64,000 bases of DNA. It comes from Phoronis australis (taxonomy: Eukaryota; Phoronida; Phoronidae). Positions within the stretch are counted from its first letter, which is position 1. Every line of letters begins with the position of its first letter. This document shows, piece after piece, positions 1-11,440 of this stretch. The translations under genes and the position numbers were made by a program. The notes under the pieces are model-generated. The model was not told the DNA's origin. It saw only the letters and a program-made list of their open reading frames with translations, and searched no databases. The stretch is taken from assembly GCA_002633005.1 (NCBI GenBank), contig NMRA01000624.1, positions 109,109 through 173,108 on the forward strand. Direction: 5' to 3'.

Positions 1-1117
1 AACTTCTTGTTTGTCTACATTTTGGAAGGGGCGGAGCTTGCAATTGGTCAATTAAAGACTGTGAGAAAAGTGCATCAACCTGAAATAACCAATTATATCG
101 CTAATGAAGAATTGTCTGTTTACCGGACGGTTTTGTTTGCTCTTTGTCATGTGTAAACATAAACAATGTGACCAACCGGCAGGTTGACCTAACGCATGCA
201 TTGTTTTACCAAAGGCTTGTTATTAGCCGCTTGATACAATATTGTAACAAACAAAAGTAAACGCCTGCTATCCATTACAAATCGCCCACCAATCATTTCC
301 GGAACATGTCAAAGCTTTTGAAACGTTTACGTTATATACTTTATGCAGTCGAGATATATTGGTTACATCGATTCTAATTTATGCAATTAGTACCTCCAGA
401 TTTTCGTTGACGTTAACCGCAAAGGCGTCGCGATCGGCCCGGTCTATTCATGTCAACCAGCGCGCTTGCTCGCCAGGCCGTTCACAACTTCAACGGAGCG
501 CTTATATCAACTACAAGCAGCAGTCGAGTCAGAGTGCTCCAGTAGAACATTGGTTGGTCGAGGGCCAGTAAGATAGGTAAACTTTTTCAAGGAATTTTGA
601 ATTACCTTCAGTGCAACCGCAGAAGCATGTAAGAGTTAATTCATGAAAAGGGGGTGTAGAAATGAGTCGATTACAGGCCAGAACCAAACATGTCCTTTTT
701 ACATCACCTCCGGTCATCTCGTCACGATTGCCAAAAAGATTGCCGTCATGAGCCACTTCATACTCGTCGCCTTTAATGTTGAAGATGTTTATTTGAGCGT
801 TCTTGCGATGTCATGTTAGGGGCTAGGCGACCATACATATGTATATGTACATGTACATGTACAGGTACTCCGCTGATTTGTTGACCTGAATGGTGTAGGC
901 CGGTCGAGGCGCCTTTGCCATAAACGATGCCGATTGAACTAGGAAAGCGTGCTGGTGCAAATGGTATTTACTCGTTTTGATATTAACGAAAGTAGCTAGT
1001 GAACTCCCAGGTTGGCACGCTTTGTGTTGTTTCGAGATTGCTTGTTGAGCGGCCTTACGGGTATAACCTTCTCTTCATTTTAAGTGCAACGTCGAGCGGC
1101 CGATAAAATGACCGGTG
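1..1117. other. unassigned non-coding stretch
   Basis: Only short open frames occur here on both strands and none has a recognisable domain or a convincing splice context. A run of ACATGTA-type words lies near 840-860. I see no promoter, RNA gene or repeat that I can defend. Confidence 0.5.
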
Positions 1118-1137
1118 TTTTTTAATATTCTTCCAGG

Positions 1138-1324
1138 GGGTGGTGAGGACTACATGTACAACACAGGAGTCTCCGATACGAAAACTTTTGAATCAGTCTT
1201 GGACGCAGCAAAAGTGGAAAACGGAGCTGACTTTACCTATCCTTCCTTGACAATAACTGCATTCGCTATCGGCAACACGATCTATCTTAGAACACCACAA
1301 AGTCTCCACAAAACACTGTTCTGA
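1138..1324 (+). CDS. possible terminal coding exon, unknown protein
   Basis: A pyrimidine-rich tract ending in CAG (to 1137) is followed by about 60 codons without a stop, beginning Gly-Gly-Gly-Glu-Asp-Tyr, and then a TGA at 1322-1324. Composition (alternating Ser/Thr, Leu and Ala, with acidic residues) is more protein-like than the neighbouring frames. No family is recognised. If real it is a last exon read in phase 1, the same phase as the ShKT exons further right, but nothing else links them. It could equally be a chance open frame next to a chance acceptor. Confidence 0.25.
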
Positions 1325-1717
1325 CTTTCCGTCAAAATTTCTTTAATCCGATGTAACAACCAGCTGTGTATAAAAATCCCTGTGTAGACGTAGTTCTCAA
1401 AATAGTGAAATATACTTTTTGCAATTTAAACGATTCCTTCATTGGGAAGAACCCAACCACTGAAAACTTGAAGACGAAGGCCTACTGCAAGAAACGAACG
1501 TGTAGTATTCATTTCCTTGGGTGGATGATTGTAATCTACATGTACATGGTGTACTCAACTATCAACGTGCATACCTATTTCAAATGTAATAAGTGGCAGA
1601 TGAGACCACGCACTATACTAATTTAGTACATTTTCAATGGACGAAATCTGTGATCCGACGCACAAGCAATGACGTTAACTATTCACTTGCGGCGCTTGGT
1701 GATACATGTACACCAGG

Positions 1718-1850
1718 GGTGCGTTCAGTAGAGCTAGGACCTAATTAAATCTAGCCAATGTCACGTGTTCTGATTTAAAATGTTCTGCAATATCTCAAGT
1801 AGTCTCGCGAAGTATTGCTTTTTATCGAGGTCCTAGCGTTACTGAACGGG
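1718..1850. mobile_element. small MITE copy 1, GTTCAGTA termini
   Basis: The left end reads GCGTTCAGTAGAGCTAGGAC and the right end is its imperfect inverse, GTCCTAGCGTTACTGAAC. The length is about 130 bp and nothing is encoded. A second copy at 14578-14724 shares both ends and the interior (CACGTG, CTCGCGAAGT.TTGCTTTTTA). Terminal inverted repeats, small size and dispersed copies are the hallmarks of a non-autonomous DNA transposon. I could not settle a target-site duplication, so the superfamily is open. Confidence 0.7.
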
Positions 1851-2168
1851 AGACAAATTATATTTCGGCCAAGTACAGGGCTGGTACGTATTCTGCTAAT
1901 CATAGGCGTTTCATCACAATTTTGGACCCTCGATTTTGCCGAACTCACACCCTTGTTTTGAAGATTTACTTCTTAAATAAAAATCGCATTAATGAGGTCC
2001 CACCATGCATTTTCCTAGTTTTTTAGGTTTCAGTGAGCTAATATGAAATAAATACCATGAACGCTAACTAAATAAGCACTTTGAATGCCAAATAGTTGCG
2101 ATGTTTTTAATTTTGAAGAAAAATAAATTATTTAAATGTTTCCCAACAAATAATGAAATGGGTTGAAG

Positions 2169-2651
2169 ATGTTTGATCACTTGACAATCAGTTGCAATGG
2201 CGGAAGGTCAGAAGACGAAGACGAGTTGGAGCGATCAGTGGGCAATTCCTTTGCAGACAGAGAAGAGACTAAATACCGGCATCAAACTCAGGTACTTGAA
2301 AAATAAGACAATAAATTCGATTTCCCACTTAGCGAACTTGAATCGGCTTTGAGACCGCATGAAATCGGCCCACTTGCCCAACAGATTCTGGAGACATATG
2401 TGAGCTACAACCTATGTAACCCACAGGCCTCCTCAGCTTCTGATCGTCCCCAATACACTATATAATACCCTACAAGGTATGACACTCCGTCCTAGAAATT
2501 CCACGGGTGCTTCACTTCAGCCGTCCATAGCAAACGCAAAACTCAACAACAAATTTTCAAAAAACAGAGGTTCAACACCATGAGAGGAGCTCCTATGTTC
2601 CACTTTAACGATATTGCGAGCAACGTCTTGACAGCTGTGGATGCAGAGTAG
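2169..2651 (+). pseudogene. decayed coding stretch, unknown acidic protein
   Basis: One frame runs from an ATG at 2169 to a TAG at 2649-2651, 161 codons, interrupted by only three in-frame stops (first at 2304-2306, others near 2460 and 2493). Translation around the stops is protein-like: an acidic Ser-Glu-Asp-Glu-Asp-Glu-Leu-Glu patch, then a leucine-rich segment containing EIGPLAQQILETYV, and a tail with MRGAPMFHFNDIASNVLTAV. The other frames are poorer. I do not recognise the family; the style resembles an N-terminal or structural protein of a retroelement, which is inference only. The stops suggest that it is dead. Confidence 0.3.
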
Positions 2652-4083
2652 GCTTTTTTGGAAACGAGCAGGCTGAGATTTAAAATCTTGTTTAGACGTG
2701 CACCAACTTCAATTGATTATTTCTGAACTATCAGTAAGCGCTATTACTTGTAAATATACAAATGTAACTATATTCAGTAGTTTACCACAAAGAACTGAAT
2801 TCAGACCTCAATATTGTCTCTGACTTGTTAAAAACTTTCCTTGTCAAAGAACTGGGGATCGTTCCACGAAAATGTGTAAGTTCAAAAACTGCGTTAAGTT
2901 GAACTCTGGAGGCAGACGTTTCTTGACAATTAAAGACTAATCGGCTGCGGTCACCGGGTCATTAGAATAGCTGGTAACTCAATATTTTTAGAAAAACGCA
3001 TTGTTTTAGCACAATGAATTGAACTAGGTTTCCTTGAAAGTGGATCGCATGGAACAAAAACCGGAAACGTCGATGCCAGTGATGTTTAATATGAGCATTT
3101 GATGCAATGCATCAAAAGGATAAATATGCCAAATTTCCTTATCTGCGAGCTGAAACACAAAAAAGTGGCTCCTCATGAGACACGTGACTTCACGTCCAGT
3201 CAGCTTCTTTAAATTATCGAACTACACCAGGTTTGAGCAAAATGATTATGTCCTTTCAGAGTGCAAAATATTTTATATTTCCCCAGCTAGGCATCCCATT
3301 TTACGTATACACGTCACAGTTTCATTTGTTGTTACCACCGCTATTTCAGGCAGGTTAGACATCATAGGAAATTTCTTTCAGCGTTCTAGCTGTAGAACAC
3401 ACGTTACTATGACGCCTCTCTTTTACACTATTGGCTCGCTGTGCTCAAAGGCGGTATTTTGCTGTTGCTGTGGAAAAGCCTGTTAGCCTGCCGGCAAATA
3501 AACACGTGCTTTTATTTCCTTCCATCACAATGTGGTTAAGAAATAAGCTATCGTGGACTAAAACCGGTCTATTTTCTATTTAAGTGGACTCCGCAATTAA
3601 ATTCTTCATGAAACATTTTGTTATTGTCGTTCGTTCCCGAAGAAATACGATACATATTAGCCAAATACGATGTCATTATCAATCATACTAAGGGAAGTGT
3701 GTTTACTGTAATGTCGCATACACAATTGGTTTATGAGCGCCAACAAAAGATTGCAAGAACAATTAAACGATAAAAACTTGTTACCCGATCATTTAAAACT
3801 CCTTTCGTGTGGAGTTGAAACTGTAGGCTGAACATTTTTGACAGTACTATAAAACTACTCATGTTGAAAAATGGAAAGTGCATAGGGACACATCTGCCAA
3901 GTCGACGTGGCACATTTGATAGCATTTCATTCACACTATCCGAGAAAGAAGGCGTTAAGTGTGTCAACGGTTTTCCTCCGTGTGACAAATACCATGGAAA
4001 CTCATAAAATATTACGTAGCTTTCGTAAAATGCAACAATGGTACATTTCTCGCATGTGCATTGGACGTAAATTGTAACAACTA
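2652..4083. other. unassigned non-coding stretch
   Basis: Short open frames only, including a 103-codon frame at 3175-3486 of irregular Cys/Phe-rich composition with no domain. I see no repeat boundary, RNA gene or exon that I can support. Confidence 0.4.
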
Positions 4084-4193
4084 CTTAAAATGTAACAACT
4101 TGTTACATTTTAGGAGAGGCCTAGCAACGTAAAATGTAACAATGACATAAAATGTAACAATTGTTACATTTTACGAAATTGTTACATTTTACG
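4084..4193. repeat. cluster of inverted AAAATGTAACA words
   Basis: Within about 110 bp the word AAAATGTAACA occurs three times forward and TGTTACATTTTA three times reverse, in mixed order, so several hairpins are possible (for example a palindrome around 4147-4175). A degenerate copy (AAAATGCAACA) lies just upstream near 4027. A run of 12 C followed by a run of A comes just after. No coding sequence is involved. Confidence 0.75.
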
Positions 4194-4199
4194 GCGCAT

Positions 4200-5753
4200 C
4201 AGTGCCCCCCCCCCAAAAAAAAGTGGATACCTACAGTTTGTAACCTGATGAAGTCTGCTAATGTCACTATATATCGGGCCATGGATACCTCCATGCCTTT
4301 GAAGATATCTGTCGTCTTAGTTTCTTGGATTTTATTCAAAATAAGTACTTGTTACAACTACATGTACTACAAGAATCTAAAAGAATGTTTAACGAATTGC
4401 GATCACGCATATTCCTTAATTCTCAAATATGTCAACGTAATTTTCAAGATGTGTCAAATGTTCGTAAATGTGGTTCCTTGAATAGTTTTAACTATTTATT
4501 GTAAAATGTCCCGTCAATCAAATATATCGTGTCCATCTCTTTCATGCCCTTGGTTCACTTAATGACGCCACCTAACTTTAGCACACCTTACCTTAAAATC
4601 AACAAGATTCGTGTTTACTTTATGGTTCGCATCAACTTATGTATTTTAGGTCTGGATATTTAACTATAATGACCAATTAACTTTATACCGTAATATCAAA
4701 TTTAAAATTTAACTACTCAGTATTATTTTTTCTGTGTGTCTGTCTGTGTTTTTGAACAAGATCGCAGTATGTTGTTACATCTTAGAATTGCCTCTTGTAA
4801 TTTTGATATCTGTTAATAATTATCCTTTTTATATTTACTTGTTTGTATAAATAGTGTTATTGTTATTGTTATTGTGATTGTTAGCCCGCCTGTATGTAAT
4901 GTTATGGATTTGCAGGCAGTAATTGCGTCACTTTTTGTTTTTTTAATGTAGTCATCAGTTGTTTACCACCAAAATTCGTCACACGAACGTCACCAAAATA
5001 TGGCAGTCGTCGATTTTCCAAAGTTGTACATGCATTTATTTTGGATAGCTCTGACAGGTTAGTCTTTTATTATACAACTATATGTATATTCAGACTCAAG
5101 TGACACAAGCGGAATCGAGCATACTTTAGAAGAACCCTCTGTAAAATGGGTAAAACGTGGTACGCGATACAAACTGCTCAAGCATACGCAAAATTTACTT
5201 AGGAAACGGACTGTTGTTACGCGAGTACAGTAAATTTGAGACTTTGTCGACATAGTGTTGCAAAATGGCTGCCAAAAATGTCAACCTTTCCAATTTGTAT
5301 ATGTGCACCAGAAGCTGGGAACGTTTGGTATTGGTTTCTACAACACCATACCAGTACGGTGTGTTGAGTTTATGTATGAGTACTAGAGTGGACAATAGGA
5401 AAAATGTCTGTAAGTCCGGCTAAGGATTTTGACTATCACTTACACCTGATAGCACAGCGGTAAATAATTTGCATAAATAAGACAAGTAATGAGTGTCTAT
5501 TCTGCCTCCATCTGAAGAGGTCTTAAACAATTTTAGTAAAATTGTCTGTGTTTTTCTAGTCATTCATCTTTCAAAAATGTCATAACTTTTTGTGTTGTAA
5601 ATAATTTATTATTTAATGTTAATGTAAAGCAAATTCTGATTAATTAAATATAAACTATTTTATTCAAATACAATTTTCAAGTTCTCTTTTTCTACTAATG
5701 TACATGTACTGTAAATGCGAGCCCGCGTTTGCAGACGTTTCATTGGCTAACCG
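4200..5753. other. unassigned AT-rich stretch
   Basis: AT-rich sequence with a homopolymer tract near 4205 and a TTATTG-type short repeat near 4855-4880. No open frame has a recognisable domain. Confidence 0.4.
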
Positions 5754-6461
5754 TTGCGGCCAATTTTGCAAATTTTCGGATTCGCCGAAATAAGTTTCTG
5801 CCACTGCACAACACGTGAAAAAGCGTCAAAAACAGAAATGGTTCTACTAATTCTTAAGCATTCAACTTACCAAACTTTGTGGTGGACAAATATATTTATC
5901 TTTTGCGTAAGATGTCATTATTACATGTACAAAATATCCACGACAATATCCCTGATCACACAGCGGCACTGCCGGTCGGTCTCGTTGTTAGTGCGCAAGC
6001 GGTTCAATGATTTGACGTGTATCTCGTTCTTATCGCGTAAGACAGTCAAAGTGATAATGGCAACCCAATTAATTGCCAACCGACGGCCACGTCTTTACTT
6101 TCAGTTGCCAAGAACTTCTCAAACCCCTTTACTTGTTTTTGATTTTTTTCTTTCACACGTTGTTGCCAACATAAAGTGTTCGCCTACTACAGCGATTCAA
6201 GTGCGTGAACTCACGCGTGCGCACCACTTCAAAGCTGCTCATCAAAAGAGAAGAGCGACAGTCCAAAATGAAAGAGTTTACCGGCTTGGCTCTGTTGATC
6301 ACCTGGGTGCCAGTGGTTTATTTGAAAATGAACTCATAGATATTTGGGATCGACATAACCCAGAATTGATATTTTCCTGTTCGGATGTTTGCCGAGGTCG
6401 ATTTTCTCTAAACCTTATATTCTATGCTCGTAGTCAGGTATTGCAACAAAATGGGTACTAG
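5754..6461 (+). other. longest uninterrupted frame (235 codons), probably non-coding
   Basis: This is the longest stop-free frame in the window. It opens at a TTG; the first ATG is near residue 29. The translation is rich in Cys, Phe, His and Arg without domain-like blocks. Its last 80 residues, from about 6205, are more polar and protein-like. I recognise no family and see no flanking splice signals. Chance openness is the simplest reading, but its length makes it worth a transcript check. Confidence 0.2.
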
Positions 6462-6464
6462 ATG

Positions 6465-8071
6465 CAAAATTCTGGTTAGCGAAGTTTTTATTCTTCTCTT
6501 CAAACACCCNGTCGCCGTAAAATGTTCAGGCTCCAACAGAAACAATCTTGTTCCGGCTGAAACGGGCAATTGAAAAAATATTCCGGGTGGCTAAAAAGGG
6601 TACAGTGTAGGTGGTAACGATATCCAGAAAGTAACACCTACTAGATGGAGTTTGCCTCACGACATCGTATTATTATAACGTTTCTTGCCATTGCAGTCTT
6701 TTAATATCTTATCATCGCAAACACTCGATCAGGTTATTGATTATGCTCACGCACAAGCCTACTCCCTACCGTTGAAGTGTTTCATAGTAAGCACTTACTA
6801 AGCTACTAAGCGTTCCCCCTCAACTTGTGAGAATTTCCAATTAAGCGCCCACAGTTCAGGCTAGCCTCGATCATTGCGCACTACAAACTACCGCGCGTGG
6901 TTTAAAACTAACACGCAGCCTATACGTTGTGTCACTCTCATTTTACCGGGGAGTTGCTCGTGCCCAAATTTGGCGAATTGGGCAAAAAGGTCGCCCCAGT
7001 GAAATAAGTGAACGAGACAAAAGTCCACAAAGTCCACAGGAATCCGGCGCGGATTCACGGTTGGCAGACCTGAATCTAGTGGCCCCGTTTTTTTTCGTCC
7101 TCCTTGATTTTTTCAGTAAAATGTCCACATATCGAAGAATTCGACCCCCCTATATTTTAGGCTGAGTGCGCGCATAATCACACAATAAATTAAAGTTTTC
7201 AAAAAACGTCTTTTCTCAATAAGTAAAACCAAATCCCAGGTTCGTTTTATACCTCCGAAAGAAAGTTAACACTAGTGACATGCTTATCGTTTTGTGACTG
7301 ACCTTATTTTCTGTACGTAGAAGGAGCCATTACCCGATGGAAACCCGCACGGAGGGAGTCGGTAATTATTTTGAGGCTATTGATTTCATGGAAAACAAAT
7401 TGTTGAGTACATAAAAAGCACAAGTCCCACTTTCTTGATGTGAAATTTGCACTGGACTGTTCCCTCGCATCCAAATACGACATTCGGTTAGTGCATTGTT
7501 TCACGGATTTTTTTCGTCAGATGTTTTTCAAACGTCGAGTTAAGTGGCAAAATTTGGGCTGGGAACAAAAAGTGGAGAGAAGTTGCACCCCGAGTTAGTT
7601 TGGACCTTTAATGACTTTGACGAAAGCCAGTAGCAGACCAGACCTAGCAAAATACTTTTTCAACGGCCATTTTCTCCCATTTTACATTACTAACTTAGCT
7701 ACTCGAATGCAAGTGTCAGTTAGAAAGCACTGATTCAACTTTCACGTCGTCATCTTGCTTTGCGCTCTAGAGCCTTTCAATAGCTGTCGTGAAGTACAGT
7801 AACGCCGTACCTAAATGAACGAATTCAATTTTGCGATCGATCTGAAATGTGTGAATATTTAACGCTGCAGGTAAGAGCATAATCTAAACTTTTTTATCGA
7901 TAATCTAAAAATCAATTTTGGCGGGGAAAATGGAGAGAAAATTTTGCGACCTGGCATTTATGAATGCGAGTTGGATTTTGAAAATGCGACCTGGAATTTT
8001 GGTTAGTTCGCAAAATGCGACCTGGCGATTTTGATAGCGTCGAGCCCTGATTGGTATTAGATTTGATCGCA
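6465..8071. other. unassigned stretch with single N
   Basis: No supported gene. A single N at 6510 marks an assembly uncertainty. Between about 7900 and 8050 the words AAAATGCGACCTGG and similar recur two or three times, suggesting a very short degenerate repeat. Confidence 0.4.
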
Positions 8072-8332
8072 GGTGAAGTTGTCTTTCATTCCGCTCATAA
8101 AGCTTACGACGATGACGTCTGCTCGATTACTCGTAGTGTGGGGTGTCCCAATGACAACTTGAACCCTCAGCGTTTCACATTTGGGCCTGCCGTCGCCGTA
8201 AAGCTGGCAAAAGTCTATCCTCCCTCTAAAGTTGCTTCTGTGATGAACACCGCGGCATCCTGCAGATGCACGATTGAACACACGTACATGTATAACGCTC
8301 AAATCTTAATTAGTCCAGTTATACCAGTTTAA
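8072..8332 (+). CDS. possible exon, paralogous to 17570-17780
   Basis: An acceptor-like GATTTGATCGCAG precedes about 86 open codons starting Gly-Glu-Val-Val-Phe in phase 1 and ending at TAA (8330-8332). A paralogous stretch at 17570 has the same acceptor context (GATTTCATCGCAG) and alignable DNA to its end, including TGTACATGTAT.A near the end, but needs a frame change to align as protein. The predicted peptide contains four Cys. No domain is recognised. The location at the start of ShKT block A suggests a piece of the same gene or block. Confidence 0.3.
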   Translation, partial: GEVVFHSAHKAYDDDVCSITRSVGCPNDNLNPQRFTFGPAVAVKLAKVYPPSKVASVMNTAASCRCTIEHTYMYNAQILISPVIPV

Positions 8333-9322
8333 ATTTAAACTATGCTTATTAATTCGATAGATTATGTTCATTTTGACCCGACGAGTCCATTTTCACTTCT
8401 TGAGTCCACTTTAAGTCACAAAAACAATGTTAAGTCACTTTTGAACCACATATAGGCGTTTCAGTAAGGAGTATTTCGCAAGGTGTTTTGCACTTAACTG
8501 GCAGTTTGCTCCAATGGCACATTTTTTTCTATATCATTTTTCGGACCACCGCGCAATCAACTAGTGTGTTTTCCATCACTTAGCCACTGTAGATACAATA
8601 GAAACCAGGTGTCACTCTCTCTGGAGATTTTTGCACTATACGCACAAATCGTGGAATAGTGTCATATGTAAGAAATCAGGCATTTGCATGTAGGTTCAGT
8701 ATGATCACCAATCCGAAACTAGGTCCCAAGCTGGTCGCACATAGAACGGGAGATTGGCAGGTTTAATGTTCACTTTGCTTTTTGTTGTAATGAAAATAAT
8801 TGCAAGCTTTTATAATACATGTAACCAGCTGATGTGTGCTGAATGTAATGTACCCATGTAACCTGTGTTAGTGTATCTAACCGAGATGCAACAAGGAAAA
8901 CAATGGTCGTGTCCCAAATGCGATATCAATCCGAAGAGCTTTCACCCACCGCAAGGATGTCGCAAGTAAAGCGATACCTGGTGGCCTCCACGCGACATCA
9001 TTCGGCTATTAAAGTTCTGAAAGGTTAATTCACAGCTACGTGAACAAATACTGTCTGCTCGTTATGTGGACGGTCATGAGATGGCTTGAAACTATGCCGT
9101 GTGCATCATTTTGCATGCTCAGTTGAGAGCGATTCATACATGTACAAGATTTGCCAGGACATATATGTCAGGCAATGGCGACTAATGTTCAATACTATTT
9201 TAGGTTTCTAAGCAACATGATATTAAAGTTGAACTTGAATGTTTTTACATATAGTTTTCGGAATAAGAAAATACAGTGACTACTAGCTGTAATTAATTTT
9301 ATGGTTACATATTTCGCTTCAG
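8333..9322. other. intronic or intergenic sequence of ShKT block A
   Basis: Sequence between the possible exon at 8072 and the linker micro-exon at 9323. A short motif (AGATTATGTTCATTTTGA near 8358) recurs in diverged form near 10109 and 34638, marking paralogous block sequence. I see nothing else in it. Confidence 0.4.
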
Positions 9323-9343
9323 TTGCTGCAACAATACCTACAA
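9323..9343 (+). CDS. 21-nt linker micro-exon candidate, block A
   Basis: CAG at 9320-9322 followed by 21 nt and a consensus donor GTAAGT (9344). In phase 1-1 it reads (V)-A-A-T-I-P-T, a Thr/Pro-type linker. A homologous 27-nt micro-exon with the same acceptor context lies at 33789-33815 in block D. Preservation of acceptor, donor, phase and a length difference of exactly two codons supports a real exon that joins modules of an extracellular protein. Too short for ordinary gene callers. Confidence 0.45.
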
Positions 9344-10247
9344 GTAAGTAAAAAGAATTTACTCTTATTGTGATCGAAATTGTAACATCCCACGGATGTT
9401 TCCTTGCATAGCAGTTACTTGGTTTATTATTAACCGATACGTTTGCCAAATATGTTGCTGACTGCCATATATGATTTTTGCTACATTATTCCTTGAAAGT
9501 TTGTACACCACAAGTGGCATTTCTCATCTGATTGGCCTGAATATTACAAAACCATTTATGTTGAACGTTTTTCGAGACCTCCTGGTTTTTATTAAAATCT
9601 ATTGCAAAATTATGATTCGGTGGTTATTTTTCTCTCAGTTGAAACAAAACTTCAAAAACATCTGAGTGAATGTGCACCAGTCTCCTCAGTGATCATACGA
9701 GGTATGATATCCGTTTCTCACTACAGTGTACACTTGTCATTCTTGTGATAGTCGAGATATCGCGGTGGATTTTCATTTATTGACTGGTTCCTTGATTTAT
9801 GGTCGTTGTATTTCCAATGACCGTACAAAGACGTTTTAAACGATTTCTGCCATCAGCGAATCACGTTTTTGCATCTAAAGACTGGTATATTAAAGTACAT
9901 GTTGTACGCTCTGCGCACTCACGTATTGTACAGATAACATGAGATTTCTGTGCTGGTCCAATGGGTCACTTTTAAGGTACTGTTGTCCATTCTGATCCAT
10001 TGTATCCATTTTTATTCACATTGGCTTTATTTCTCACACTTTCCAAAACCGTATTCATCGTTGGCGTTGTCATTTCCATATGTGTGTATGATTGTTGTAT
10101 TCGGTAGATTATGTCCACTTTGATCCTTTTTGTCCTTCAGAGAAGGCGGTGCTAAGACGAGCTCGAGACTACCATAACTTCATACGAGTTTTCCCTGAAT
10201 TCATAATTTATGTGATCCCATAGTGCTCAACTGATGACGTTTTACAG

Positions 10248-10388
10248 CACCCCGTCTGTGTAAGGATGTAATCGAAAACTGTGATGCTTTCGCGCGCCTC
10301 AGCCACTGGTGCACGGCGTATAAAAGTTTGGCAAGTAAATACTGCGAAGCTTATTGCGGCTTTTGTACAGGACAGTCAACAAGGACAG
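10248..10388 (+). CDS. ShKT-domain exon A
   Basis: The exon follows TTTTACAG and ends at CAG|GTAAGT. Its 141 nt read in phase 1-1 give a 46-codon ShKT (ShK toxin-like) module with all six cysteines in order: Cys-Lys-Asp...Asn-Cys, Trp-Cys, Lys-Tyr-Cys, Ala-Tyr-Cys-Gly-Phe-Cys, then a Gln-Ser-Thr-Arg-Thr tail. The family is a three-disulphide extracellular fold found in cnidarian and nematode secreted proteins, often beside astacin, peroxidase or other domains, and the name does not imply toxicity. Symmetric phase allows insertion or duplication without frame change. This copy has no stop and good splice sites. Confidence 0.8.
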
Positions 10389-11182
10389 GTAAGTGTGAGG
10401 ACATCAACTGTGTCGTGAATTGAAACGGAATCTTGAATAGCCTGGTAACCTATACGATTAGAAACGATGACCAAGTTAGTATTAACCTCAGGTTTGGCCA
10501 ACTTCTCAAACCAAGCACGTGTTTAGGCCTCTGTGCCAATATCCGAAATCAAGCGTTTTTATGAAAACTAATTGTTACTTGGCAAATTAAATTTTAGCCA
10601 AGTATATTGTTCTGACACTACGTTTGTTTCTTTTTTGTATGTTCGCACTCCACAGGTCGCATTTTTCGTTCTATTTTCACGAAGTTTTCACACCACCTGT
10701 AGTCTCAATTCCTCTTGTGTTTTTGGTCATGATCGGAATCAAAATGGCGGACGGGGCGGCCATTTTGCTTTCGAATTCAGATTCAAGTGCTCATAGAAGA
10801 CGCAATTTGTGGCGTAAACAAATGTTAGTCGAAGGTCATTGCTGCAGACATTTACTTCAAATTTACTGAAAATCGTTCACTTCCGGTTAAAGGTGGCGGA
10901 AGTATCGGCCATTGCGAATGCGCACCTCAATTTCGAGGTGAAAACGCTTTGTCTTGAGAGTGCGTTTTGTAGGTAGAATTGCATCGAAATTTTTCAGGTT
11001 TTAGTTTCTTGTAAGTGGCTATTGTGAAATGTAAGTGACCGAAAGTTGCTTTCAAGATGGCAGATCTGGCGCATTTCACCCATTTTCAGTCGTGTTGAGC
11101 TGCCATATTGAACGGGAAGAGAAAATGACGTGAATTTTTGCATGTGAATTCTCTGAGGTATGATGCTCTTTCAAATGGCCTG
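10389..11182. other. post-ShKT intronic sequence, block A
   Basis: The donor is followed by sequence alignable with that after exon B. Near 10740-10930 there is a locally GC-richer patch with ATGGCGGACGG and CACTTCCGG words that looks promoter- or repeat-like. A 42-codon frame starts at that ATG (about 10743) but has no recognisable domain. Confidence 0.4.
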
Positions 11183-11440
11183 TGACTGTGACCAGCAAGT
11201 GCACTGTCACATTACAGTGTGTGTAGTTCAAAGATTCACTAAAAGGAGTGTCATCCAACAAGTGGAGAGTCCTTCAGCTTGGATAGCAGATATATTATTT
11301 CGGTTGATTGACTGGGCGCCAGCGTAGTTTCTCTTCTTTGTATTTGATTTGTTAATGAACAACATGTTTAACTTGTCTAATTAGTGATTGTCATATAATA
11401 AATTAATTACTGTATTTACTCATTCTCTATCCCTTACGTT
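11183..11440 (+). repeat. dispersed repeat, forward copy
   Basis: This segment aligns with the reverse complement of 45840-46190. Shared landmarks in order are CTGTGACCAGCAAG, CAGTGTGTGTAG, CATCCAACAAGTGGAGAGTC, TTGGATAGCAGAT, GGCGC.AGCGTAGTT, ACTTGTCTAATTAG and AATAAATTAATTACTG. No protein is evident in either copy. It is an interspersed repeat of unknown class; clear terminal repeats were not found. Confidence 0.75.
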
